Of a stretch of DNA of 64,000 nt, positions 17,044 to 24,754 are shown piece by piece (position 1 is the stretch's first letter; the number at the start of each line of letters is the position of its first letter). The position numbers were made by a program, and so were the translations under genes. Origin of the DNA: Flavobacterium sp. NRK1 (GTDB lineage Bacteria; Bacteroidota; Bacteroidia; Flavobacteriales; Flavobacteriaceae). The notes beneath the pieces are model-generated. The model made no database searches. It was not told the origin of the DNA and saw nothing but the letters and a program-made list of their open reading frames with translations. The stretch lies in NCBI RefSeq assembly GCF_024054175.1, contig NZ_JAMXLA010000001.1, positions 989,341-1,053,340 on the forward strand, read 5' to 3'.

Positions 17044-18487
17044 AAGCCCTGAAGAACCTAACCAAAGCCTGAGAATTACTTTTATAATGATAGGTGTTTA
17101 AACCCCTGCATACAGCCCAAGTATCAAGCCATTTTTTAAATCTTATTGTGGAAATATTCCTGGATTCTACAGGATATTCACTTCTAAAAGTCTCTATCAA
17201 AGTGGTTTTATTTTTTACTACCTGATTACTTTCATCTAACAGAATATTCGCATCAGCAAATTCAACAAAAGATATATCTGTCTCCAGTTTTAGCTTGTTT
17301 TCTTTCAAATTTATAGGATTAGAATATAGGATCCCTTCATTTAAATAGTTTTGACAATAGCCTATCATATCCCTATAAAACAGAGACCATTCCTTTAAAT
17401 CCCAATCATCAAAAAATCTTTGACCAAATTCATCTTGAGGAGTAAAATCACTATCATAATATGGTGCGATTTCTATTTCAACCCTTCTCCTATTGTCTGA
17501 GTTTCCACCAGAGCCCTTTACCATATAATTTGAAGTGATAAATAATTTTGGGCTTAAAGTAAATGGAATCGTATATGATGCTTTATACTTTTCTTCTACA
17601 GTTAAATCACCAGTCACAACAGAATAAAAATCTTCAAAATTAAATTCAACATTTACGTCATCCAAATAAAGTACCCTGTGAGATAACGACAAATCTTGAT
17701 AAAAAAATCTATTCCCTTTATGAACCAATCCTTTTCCATCTTTTTCCAGTACAGATGTAACTTTAGATACAGCTTTTCCAATTAGTGACTTACCTGTACC
17801 TCCATTAGCCTCACCACTAAAATCTAGTACTTCATCCACTAAAATTACTGCTTTTGTTAAAGTAGAATCTTTGTAACCATGAATAAGATAACCTAATGAT
17901 GTAGCGAGATAGTTGTATCTGGATGTTTCATTACCTGATACATTAAATAAAAATCTATCAAAACAAGAGGGGACAGGGATATCTTCATACTCAAAACTGT
18001 AGTCATGTTCTATTATTTGTTCCTCAAACACATATCCATTGTAGTTTTGATACGATAGAAGTTCCTTTGAATCTTTTGTAACCTTAAGAACCCCGTTTTT
18101 AAAAAATAAATAAGCTGTATTTGCATCACAAATATTCAACCTAATTTGTCTGATTGTATCAAATGCTGAAGTGCTTTTTTTACTAATAAAATCCTGTTCT
18201 ATAAAAGTTTCCCAAACATGATTTTTCCTATCTATATTAAGTAGTTGGTGTTTTACTTCTTGCATAAGTTCATCCGGGAAAGCTCTACTTATGATACTGT
18301 TTTGTTTAATTTTGACAAGTTCATAACCCCCTTTAGGCATTTTCAATTTTCTATAACCTTTGCTTTCCCAAAACTTAATCACGTTAGCAAGTTTTATCCT
18401 TACGCTAATTCCATTTTCAGTTTGAGTTTCTGTATAGAATGTGGAATTATTTGTTTGTGTTAATTCATTTACATTATTTATTTCCAT
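17042..18487 (-). CDS. SF3/D5-like helicase, replication protein of mobile element
   Basis: The 481-aa protein has Walker A GEANGGTGKSLIG (225-237), Walker B RVLYLDDV (271-278), a sensor-like strand KLFITSNY (314-321) and a basic NRRR finger (332-335). This is the layout of superfamily 3 or poxvirus D5-type helicases used by small integrative elements and phages for replication. The N-terminal ~200 residues show no clear primase motif. Its start overlaps the end of the DUF5131 gene by 14 bp. A 14-bp repeat shared with the RadC region sits at its 3' end and could be an origin-related site. Confidence 0.7.
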   Translation of the reverse strand: MEINNVNELTQTNNSTFYTETQTENGISVRIKLANVIKFWESKGYRKLKMPKGGYELVKIKQNSIISRAFPDELMQEVKHQLLNIDRKNHVWETFIEQDFISKKSTSAFDTIRQIRLNICDANTAYLFFKNGVLKVTKDSKELLSYQNYNGYVFEEQIIEHDYSFEYEDIPVPSCFDRFLFNVSGNETSRYNYLATSLGYLIHGYKDSTLTKAVILVDEVLDFSGEANGGTGKSLIGKAVSKVTSVLEKDGKGLVHKGNRFFYQDLSLSHRVLYLDDVNVEFNFEDFYSVVTGDLTVEEKYKASYTIPFTLSPKLFITSNYMVKGSGGNSDNRRRVEIEIAPYYDSDFTPQDEFGQRFFDDWDLKEWSLFYRDMIGYCQNYLNEGILYSNPINLKENKLKLETDISFVEFADANILLDESNQVVKNKTTLIETFRSEYPVESRNISTIRFKKWLDTWAVCRGLNTYHYKSNSQALVRFFRA

Positions 18488-19277
18488 AAGTTTTATTGTT
18501 TAAATAATCAATTTCTTTTTCTCCATATCTGTAAGCAGGGTATTGCCTGATTTTGAAAACATCGGGATACCTCTCACAGTATTTTTCCCCTGACCAATCT
18601 TTAACTTTAAATTCATGGTCATGGTAATAAGTTCCTAATTGTTTAAAGAAGATTGGAATTTTATAACTTCTCAGTTGATACATTAAAGATAGGAACCATG
18701 TCTTTTCGGTCTTTTCATACTTAAATGGCCCAGAAGAATAACCCGACATTCCGCCTATAACACCCCATTGTATTATCTTCAATTCTTTTTCTGTCAGGAA
18801 TACTTCTCCAAACAATGGTTCAAATGATACCCATTTTACTTCACAAGGAATTTCTCCAAGTGTATGTATCCTATGAACTGTTTCCTGATATTCTACAGTT
18901 ACACCAAGCCATACGTGCTTATATTTTTCTCTGCACCAGTCTTTAGGGAGATGGTCTTTTATCCTCTCAGGCCTTTTGGTTAGTATCAAATACGTATGCT
19001 GTGGGGTATTTTTAATAACCTCCCAGGCTGCATCTCTCCACTCATCAGCTGCATGATGGAAAAAATCACTCATTGAACAGGTGAAAATCTTCCTGCCTGA
19101 CCATTGATAAGGTCTGTTAAATTCAACTTCTTGTTTGACAACAACTCTTGAATTCTGACCATCTCTTGTCATAGCTCTATCCATATAACAACCATCGCAC
19201 GCTTTTGAAACTTTGTTACAGCCTTTCCATGGATTCCATGTTGAATCAGTCCAACTAATTTTTGTTTGTTGAGCCAT
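18474..19277 (-). CDS. DUF5131 (phage Gp37/Gp68) family protein
   Basis: The 267-aa product begins with the family signature ISWTDSTWNPWKGCNKVSKA and the cysteine cluster CX6CX2C (C20, C27, C30), then continues with FTCSMSDFFH, LILTKRPER and WGVIGGMSG. DUF5131 proteins occur in phages and islands; they are distantly related to spore photoproduct lyase-type radical SAM proteins, but no reaction has been established as far as I know. It lies between the excisionase-like HTH gene and the helicase gene with tight spacing, so all three are likely one transcript. Confidence 0.8.
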   Translation of the reverse strand: MAQQTKISWTDSTWNPWKGCNKVSKACDGCYMDRAMTRDGQNSRVVVKQEVEFNRPYQWSGRKIFTCSMSDFFHHAADEWRDAAWEVIKNTPQHTYLILTKRPERIKDHLPKDWCREKYKHVWLGVTVEYQETVHRIHTLGEIPCEVKWVSFEPLFGEVFLTEKELKIIQWGVIGGMSGYSSGPFKYEKTEKTWFLSLMYQLRSYKIPIFFKQLGTYYHDHEFKVKDWSGEKYCERYPDVFKIRQYPAYRYGEKEIDYLNNKTYGNK

Positions 19278-19279
19278 AA

Positions 19280-19546
19280 TTAACTTTTTAATTTATTTAA
19301 GAAATCAGAACTTACTTCATCATTGGATGGTTGTTTATTGCTCAGCATCCAACTAAGTAAATCCTCTTTTTTGAAATAGATCAGTTTGCCATTAGGCTTA
19401 TAAAAACTGATAGCTCGTTGATGGGTTAGCTTGTACAGCATACTGGCAGAAATATCCAGCAGAGCTAATGCTTCCTTGAAACTGAGAACTTCTTTGGCAA
19501 GCCAACCCGGAGTGAGTGTAATTTTTGGAGTATCTTCGATTTGCAT
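19280..19546 (-). CDS. Excisionase-like helix-turn-helix protein
   Basis: The 88-aa product (from the ATG at 19546; a TTG at 19570 was rejected) contains the HTH_17/excisionase pattern LSFKEALALLDISASMLYKL followed by RAISFYKPNGKLIYFKKEDLLSWM. Proteins of this type bind DNA as recombination directionality factors or regulators in Bacteroidota elements. It is the first gene of the run that continues with DUF5131 and the SF3-type helicase. A perfect 10-bp inverted repeat lies 87-112 bp upstream of its start and may be its operator. Confidence 0.75.
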   Translation of the reverse strand: MQIEDTPKITLTPGWLAKEVLSFKEALALLDISASMLYKLTHQRAISFYKPNGKLIYFKKEDLLSWMLSNKQPSNDEVSSDFLNKLKS

Positions 19547-19632
19547 CGTAATAGTTTTTAATTCTATCAACAGGGCTTTCCTGTTTTGTACGATGCAAAG
19601 ATGTAATAGAAGAGAAGCTATAATTCTTTACC

Positions 19633-19658
19633 ATACCTATACGGTATTGTATAGGTAT
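19633..19658. promoter_or_regulatory. Perfect inverted repeat upstream of excisionase-like gene
   Basis: ATACCTATAC and GTATAGGTAT are exact reverse complements separated by GGTATT. The site lies between the stop of the 302-aa gene (19672) and the start at 19546 and may be an operator or recombinase-binding site. Confidence 0.55.
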
Positions 19659-19671
19659 TGATATTGCCTAC

Positions 19672-20580
19672 CTAAAGAATTATAGAATTTAAAATATCAT
19701 CTAAACGTTCTTTTTGTGAAGGTTTTTCAGAAAAGGATTGTTTAGATTGACGAATGTTTTTAAATAATTTCCCTGAATTGTCACGGAAAACATATTCAAT
19801 CATTTTATTAATTTCTGTAGTATGTTTACTCTCTAGAAATCCTTGTTCCATTAAAGCATTGATAAAATAGAATAATGATACTTTAGAAGATATTTTATTT
19901 TTACCTAGTACTATCCACTTTATACCATCAATAACTTTTCTCTGCGTGAATGCAGCAATGAAATCTTCTTTGGATGATTGAATTAATGCAGGCTCTTCTA
20001 TTAGTAATTGATACAACAATTCAATTGCAGGAAGAGCATCTTCAGGATTGAGTGCATCCCATTTGAATGAATAAGGAGAGAAGTCCTCAGACACCGATAG
20101 AAGAGGAAAGTTTTTATCTCTGGTGTTTCCTTTTATTTCAAAGTATTCAGAATATTCATCCGTAATAAAGTTTACTATAAGAGCTACAGCTTTGGCGAAA
20201 ATGATCTTTTCAGGATATAAAGAAATAATTTTTGGTTTAAGCTTTAAAAGTGTTGAATATTGTAACTGGATGAATTCTTTCGGGCTACTACCATTCTTAA
20301 CTATTGAAAGTATTATTTCATTTATGGTATACTTGTAATTTGAAATTTCTTGTATAAGCCTATCAGTTAGAAATTTTTCAAAAGTTAGGGTTATATCTCG
20401 TTCATGTGCTGTGCCTTCTTGGTCAAAAAATACAACATTATATATTACAGTGTCGGTTAACGTATCTGTAGATATTACATCATGTTGTGACATTATCTCG
20501 TAAAAACTACTTCTGAGAATTTCAATATGATTAAAGTTTACTAAACTTTTAAAAAAATGAAGTGGGTCTTTATTTTCCAT
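19672..20580 (-). CDS. Unknown protein at island boundary, possibly RteC-like
   Basis: The 302-aa protein is soluble and mostly helical. The C-terminal half (FKWDALNPEDALPAIELLYQ at about 170-189, then VSLFYFINALMEQGF) resembles the region of RteC-type and related Bacteroidota element proteins that follows a W/KW motif, but similarity is too weak to name it. It is the last gene before the tRNA, and its start is only 115 bp from the tRNA 3' end. Such boundary genes are often recombination regulators. I treat the function as unknown. Confidence 0.55.
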   Translation of the reverse strand: MENKDPLHFFKSLVNFNHIEILRSSFYEIMSQHDVISTDTLTDTVIYNVVFFDQEGTAHERDITLTFEKFLTDRLIQEISNYKYTINEIILSIVKNGSSPKEFIQLQYSTLLKLKPKIISLYPEKIIFAKAVALIVNFITDEYSEYFEIKGNTRDKNFPLLSVSEDFSPYSFKWDALNPEDALPAIELLYQLLIEEPALIQSSKEDFIAAFTQRKVIDGIKWIVLGKNKISSKVSLFYFINALMEQGFLESKHTTEINKMIEYVFRDNSGKLFKNIRQSKQSFSEKPSQKERLDDILNSIIL

Positions 20581-20621
20581 ATCTCAAAAATATGCAAAAT
20601 CTGAAAATAGAAGATTAAAAA

Positions 20622-20643
20622 ATGTTGTACCTATGTTGTACCC
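20622..20643. repeat. Tandem 11-bp direct repeat next to tRNA
   Basis: ATGTTGTACCT is followed directly by ATGTTGTACCC. The pair lies between the last island gene and the tRNA terminator and could be an integrase arm-type site. Confidence 0.45.
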
Positions 20644-20656
20644 ATATAAAAATAAA

Positions 20657-20682
20657 AAAGCCTTACATTTCTGTAAGGCTTT
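20657..20682 (-). terminator. tRNA transcription terminator
   Basis: A perfect 11-bp stem (AAAGCCTTACA with TGTAAGGCTTT) and a 4-nt loop, followed on the minus strand by T-rich sequence, lie 14 nt downstream of the tRNA 3' end. Confidence 0.75.
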
Positions 20683-20695
20683 GATTTTAAACCAG

Positions 20696-20769
20696 TGGTC
20701 CCACCTGGGCTCGAACCAGGGACCACCTGATTATGAGTCAGGTGCTCTAACCAACTGAGCTATAGGACC
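20696..20769 (-). tRNA. tRNA with CAU anticodon (Met elongator or Ile2)
   Basis: The 74-nt gene folds as a standard cloverleaf: acceptor GGTCCTA with TGGGACC, D arm GCTC/GAGC, anticodon arm CCTGA-CTCATAA-TCAGG, T arm CCTGG-TTCGAGC-CCAGG and discriminator A. CCA is not encoded, as usual in this group. CAU may be elongator methionine or lysidine-modified isoleucine tRNA; the sequence alone does not decide this. Its 3' half is the probable attachment site of the island. A minus-strand TAATATTG box with an upstream TTG lies just before the 5' end. Confidence 0.92.
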
Positions 20770-20886
20770 AGTTTTGAGGTTGCAATATTACTACTATTTT
20801 TTAATCAATGCAAATAATTTTAAAGGATTATTTATCCATTTTTTTAATACAACTCCATTAGCATTGATTATGAAGTTTTTGCAAAC

Positions 20887-21288
20887 CTAAACAATTTCCT
20901 GACAAAGCTCTATAAGTACGCCATTAGTAGCTTTTGGGTGCAAAAACGCAACAAGTTTATTATCGGCTCCTTTTTTAGGAGTTTCATTAAGTACTATAAA
21001 ACCCTCTGCTTTCAGGCGGGTTATTTCTGCTGTAATATCTTCAACATCAAATGCTATATGATGAATACCCTCGCCTTTCTTTTCAAGAAACTTAGCAATA
21101 GGGCTATCGGGTGTGGTTGCTTCCAAAAGTTCAATTTTGTTAGGCCCATTCATAAAAAAAGATGTTTTTACCCCTTCGCTGGCTACTTCTTCCATTTTAT
21201 AAGCCGGTGCACCAAACAGCTTCTCAAAAAGCTGATTAGATGTTTCCAGACTGTTTACAGCTATACCTATATGTTCTATTTTTCTCAT
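20887..21288 (-). CDS. mce: Methylmalonyl-CoA epimerase
   Basis: The 133-aa VOC-fold protein begins IEHIGIAVNSLETSNQLFEK and has the paired glyoxalase modules of methylmalonyl-CoA epimerase, including GIHHIAFDVEDI and the C-terminal NGVLIELCQ. Metal ligands would be H7, H86 (HHIAFDV) and E129. It interconverts (2R)- and (2S)-methylmalonyl-CoA for the mutase step of propionate metabolism. It is a single gene, divergent from rbfA, and marks the start of core chromosome next to the tRNA. Confidence 0.88.
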   Translation of the reverse strand: MRKIEHIGIAVNSLETSNQLFEKLFGAPAYKMEEVASEGVKTSFFMNGPNKIELLEATTPDSPIAKFLEKKGEGIHHIAFDVEDITAEITRLKAEGFIVLNETPKKGADNKLVAFLHPKATNGVLIELCQEIV

Positions 21289-21322
21289 TTTGTGTATATT
21301 TATTGCTCTGTTTGTGTGCCTG

Positions 21323-21330
21323 CAAATATA
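21323..21330 (-). promoter_or_regulatory. mce promoter -7 element
   Basis: On the minus strand this is TATATTTG, matching TAnnTTTG, 34 bp before the mce ATG. Confidence 0.5.
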
Positions 21331-21391
21331 AACTTTATGTCTGCATGCCCGAAACTTTAAACTTTAAACCTTAATCCTTTATAATTTTGAG

Positions 21392-21399
21392 TATTTTTG
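21392..21399 (+). promoter_or_regulatory. rbfA promoter -7 element, almost abutting the start codon
   Basis: TATTTTTG lies only 4 nt before the rbfA ATG at 21404, so the predicted transcript is leaderless or nearly so. Confidence 0.55.
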
Positions 21400-21403
21400 C
21401 ATC

Positions 21404-21796
21404 ATGGAAACAAATAGGCAAAAAAAGATAGGTGCCCTGCTTCAAAACGACCTTGTAGATATATTGCAGGGCGAGATAAGAAAAAATGGCATAAGCAATC
21501 TTATCATATCTATATCTAAAGTTAGCGTTACTACCGACCTATCTATAGCAAAAGTATATCTTAGCGTATTCCCTTCAGAACGTGGAGGAGAAATACTTGC
21601 TGCTGTGCGCTCTAATGCACCGCTAATTAAACATGATCTTTCACAGCGTGTTAAGCTTCAATTACGTAAAGTACCTAATTTAATATTTTACATTGATGAT
21701 TCACTGGATCAGATTGAAAAAATTGACCAGGAACTTAAAGGCGAAAATAACCCTATCGCAAATCCGGAATTACTGGACAGAAGAAAAAAATCATAA
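21404..21796 (+). CDS. rbfA: Ribosome-binding factor A
   Basis: The 130-aa product matches RbfA: N-terminal METNRQKKIGALLQNDLVDI, central VSVTTDLSIAKVYLSVFPSE and C-terminal LRKVPNLIFYIDDSLDQIEK, the KH-fold core that docks on the 30S neck during 16S maturation. Length is normal for the family. It is followed 13 nt later by a LolE/FtsX-type permease gene in the same direction, an arrangement I associate with flavobacteria. Confidence 0.9.
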   Translation: METNRQKKIGALLQNDLVDILQGEIRKNGISNLIISISKVSVTTDLSIAKVYLSVFPSERGGEILAAVRSNAPLIKHDLSQRVKLQLRKVPNLIFYIDDSLDQIEKIDQELKGENNPIANPELLDRRKKS

Positions 21797-21809
21797 CAGC
21801 TAAATTATA

Positions 21810-23012
21810 TTGAGCTTCCCTTTTTACATAGCCAGGCGCTATACTATAAGCCGCAGTAAAAGCACTGCCGTAAATATTATTACGGCAATTGCAACAATAG
21901 GCATTATAGTAAGTACGGCAGCTCTTTTTATTATTCTTTCGGTATTTAGCGGACTTAAAGATTACAGTCTTTCATTTACAAATACAATTGATCCTGATTT
22001 AAAACTTACTCCATCTAAAGGAAAATCATTTTTTGTAAATCCAAAACAGGAACAGGATATAAAAGCGGTAAAAGGCATTGCAGCTTATAGCAAAATTGCC
22101 GAAGAGCGCGTGCTTTTTTATTTTGACGGTAAAGAACAGGTTGCCTCTATGAAAGGGGTTGACAGCCTTTTTACTACGGTTACACCCATAAAATTTAGTG
22201 TTCAGGGAGACTGGCTTGAAGCAAACACGCCCCAGGCTGTTGTAGGATCGACTATTGCTAATAAACTCTCACTGGCATTTTATGATTTTAACCGGGACTT
22301 CGAGGTTTTTGTGCCTAAGGCGGGTAAAGGCGTGATACAAAATCCTGATGATGCTTTTAATAAATCCCGGCTCATACCTACAGGAGCTTATGTGATAAAT
22401 GATGACGTTGACAGCAAATATGTATATGTAGATATTGGCCTTGCCCAGGATATGCTTCAGTTTAAAACCAACCAGTTTACTGCATTAGAATTTAAGCTGG
22501 CTAAAGGAGCAGACGAAGCCGATATAAGACCAAAGCTGGAATCTATTTTTAATAACACGGTAACACTTAAAAACAGGGAACAACTTAATGATTCGCTTTA
22601 CAAAATGCTGAATGCGGAAAATTTGGTTACCTACCTGTTTTGTTCTCTGGTTGTAGTGTTAACCTTGTTTTGCCTTGCCGGAGCGCTTATTATGCTTATA
22701 CTTGATAAAAGAGAAAACATAAAAACCCTTTTTAATTTAGGTGCAGAAGTAAAAAGCCTTCGTAATATATTTTTCTATCAGGGTATTTTTATAACCACTC
22801 TGGGTGCAGGTTTTGGCGTAGGTCTGGGCACTGCTGTTGTACTTATACAAAAATACTATTCGGTAGTAATGATAACAGGCAGTATGGCTTACCCCGTAAA
22901 CTTTAACGTCATGAATATTGTAATTGTACTGTTAACAATATTTGTACTGGGCATATTAGCATCAAGAATTGCTGCCGGAAGGGTTGGCAAAAAACTGCTT
23001 AAAACTTCATAA
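21810..23012 (+). CDS. LolE/FtsX-type ABC transporter permease
   Basis: The 400-aa membrane protein starts MSFPFYIARRYTISRSKSTA and has the MacB/FtsX architecture: a first membrane helix (about 23-46), a large extracytoplasmic domain (about 50-265), then three helices including VVVLTLFCLAGALIMLIL and IVIVLLTIFVLGILA. Family members extrude lipoproteins or other envelope cargo with a separate ATPase, which is not in this window. The start codon is TTG: homologues begin at this very position and no in-frame ATG exists nearby. It is likely co-transcribed with rbfA. Confidence 0.85.
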   Translation: MSFPFYIARRYTISRSKSTAVNIITAIATIGIIVSTAALFIILSVFSGLKDYSLSFTNTIDPDLKLTPSKGKSFFVNPKQEQDIKAVKGIAAYSKIAEERVLFYFDGKEQVASMKGVDSLFTTVTPIKFSVQGDWLEANTPQAVVGSTIANKLSLAFYDFNRDFEVFVPKAGKGVIQNPDDAFNKSRLIPTGAYVINDDVDSKYVYVDIGLAQDMLQFKTNQFTALEFKLAKGADEADIRPKLESIFNNTVTLKNREQLNDSLYKMLNAENLVTYLFCSLVVVLTLFCLAGALIMLILDKRENIKTLFNLGAEVKSLRNIFFYQGIFITTLGAGFGVGLGTAVVLIQKYYSVVMITGSMAYPVNFNVMNIVIVLLTIFVLGILASRIAAGRVGKKLLKTS

Positions 23013-23161
23013 GCCCCATGTTTTAAAATTTGCAATGCTTCCTATATAGTCGGTTAGACTGTTAACGTACAATTATTTAAAAAAATAAAAAATAGTTTTT
23101 CAATTCGCAAAAAATAGTTTTCTTTGCTGCATATTCTTTACGAACCATGAAAATTTTTGTT

Positions 23162-23180
23162 ATCCCTATCTGTTAGGGAT
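23162..23180 (+). promoter_or_regulatory. Hairpin in leader of MATE transporter gene
   Basis: ATCCCTA-TCTGT-TAGGGAT is a perfect 7-bp stem about 90 nt before the MATE ATG, in a 257-nt leader region. No T run follows, so it is not a simple terminator; a structured leader is possible, but I match no known riboswitch. Confidence 0.3.
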
Positions 23181-23269
23181 TACCACCTCAGCACATAAAA
23201 ATTTAAGGCAATTATAATATTGTCCGGTTCATTATTTCATCAATCTAATCAAAACCAATCAACAAACAA

Positions 23270-24694
23270 ATGACACAGGAAATTAACTCCTCAGGTGCAT
23301 TATCCCGTTTTTTTGCACTGCTTAAACAATCTCTGAAAGGAGGAAACATAGACTTTACACAAGGCAGCATTCGTCGTGCAGTATTACTGCTTGCTATACC
23401 AATGATGCTTGAAATGATGATGGAATCAGTTTTTGCACTGGTAGATCTTTATTTTGTAGGGCATCTTGAAAACAGCAGTTTTGCTGTACAAACCGTAGGC
23501 TTAACAGAATCGGTATTATCTGTAATATACTCTATAGCAATAGGAATGAGTATGGCTGCAACAGCCGTTGTAGCACGCCGCGTTGGCGAAAAAGATGCTG
23601 TTGCTGCATCTAAGGCCGGTATGCAGGCAATAGTTATTGCCATAAGCATAAATATACTTATAGCCGTTGCCGGATTTGCTTTTGCTACCGATATACTGGT
23701 TTTAATGGGCTCATCGAGAGCATCAGCCGAATTTGGCACCCCGTTTATGCGAATTATGATGGGCGGAAGCTTTGTTATTATGATGCTTTTCCTTTTTAAC
23801 GGAATTTTCCGCGGAGCAGGAAATGCAGCCATAGCCATGCGAAGCCTTTGGATAGCCAATATATGCAATATTATACTGTGCCCTATATTTATAAGAGGCC
23901 TGGGGCCAATACCTGCTTTTGGGCTGACAGGAGCGGCTATTGCAACCACAATTGGCCGTAGTGTAGGTGTATTATACCAGCTTTATAATTTATTTAATGG
24001 TAAAGGCATACTGAAGGTAGTGGCATCTTACTTTATTCCGGATATGAAGCAAATAAAAGCACTTATAAAAATTGCGGCGCCCGGAATATTACAGTTTGTG
24101 ATAGCTTCATGCAGCTGGATATTTTTAGCCGAACTGGTAGCCACAACAGGAGGCGATGAAGGATCGGCAGGATACCAAAGTGCTTTGCGTATTATGATGT
24201 TTTTTATGCTTCCGGCATGGGGACTTAGCGGAGCCGCAGCTACCCTGGTAGGACAAAATCTTGGCGCAAAGCTGGTAGATCGTGCTGAACGATCGGTTTT
24301 TGTTACTGCAAAGTTCAATATAGCCTATATGGCAATTATTATGATAATATGCCTGCTTGCCGCCGACCCAATGATGTGGTTTTTTACTAATAATGCCCAA
24401 GTGCATGACATTGCCGTAAAGGCTATAAGAATATTAAGCTCGGGGTATTTGTTTTATGGCGTAGGCATGGTATTGCTTAACGCCTTTAATGGTTCGGGCG
24501 ATACCAAAACACCTACCTGGGTAAACTTTTTCGGATTCTGGACATTCCAGATCCCAATGGCATGGCTAATGGCTAAATATCTTTCATGGGGACCAACCGG
24601 AGTTTTTTGGGCAATACCAATAGCCGAAGCATTAATGACTCTTGCAGCTGTTATTCTTTTTAGGAAAGGTCGCTGGAAACGCATTGAGGTTTAG
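23270..24694 (+). CDS. MATE family multidrug/Na+ efflux transporter
   Basis: The 474-aa protein has 12 predicted membrane helices and MATE-family motifs: GSIRRAVLLLAIPMMLEMM near the N-terminus, VDLYFVGHL, and the second-half counterpart IKIAAPGILQFVIASCSWIF with GGDEGSAGYQSALRI. An N-terminal cytoplasmic extension of about 35 residues precedes helix 1. MATE proteins exchange cationic compounds for Na+ or H+. The gene stands alone with a long leader containing a hairpin; substrate cannot be told from sequence. Confidence 0.9.
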   Translation: MTQEINSSGALSRFFALLKQSLKGGNIDFTQGSIRRAVLLLAIPMMLEMMMESVFALVDLYFVGHLENSSFAVQTVGLTESVLSVIYSIAIGMSMAATAVVARRVGEKDAVAASKAGMQAIVIAISINILIAVAGFAFATDILVLMGSSRASAEFGTPFMRIMMGGSFVIMMLFLFNGIFRGAGNAAIAMRSLWIANICNIILCPIFIRGLGPIPAFGLTGAAIATTIGRSVGVLYQLYNLFNGKGILKVVASYFIPDMKQIKALIKIAAPGILQFVIASCSWIFLAELVATTGGDEGSAGYQSALRIMMFFMLPAWGLSGAAATLVGQNLGAKLVDRAERSVFVTAKFNIAYMAIIMIICLLAADPMMWFFTNNAQVHDIAVKAIRILSSGYLFYGVGMVLLNAFNGSGDTKTPTWVNFFGFWTFQIPMAWLMAKYLSWGPTGVFWAIPIAEALMTLAAVILFRKGRWKRIEV

Positions 24695-24754
24695 GTCTAA
24701 CAATTTTATATTTATAAGAAAATCATATATTTACAAAATATTAAAAACTTAAGC

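Noticed and set aside
23449..24684. Several 76-166 codon frames antisense to the MATE gene
   Set aside because: All lie within the well-supported transporter gene on the other strand, rich in A/P/I/T as expected of antisense shadows.
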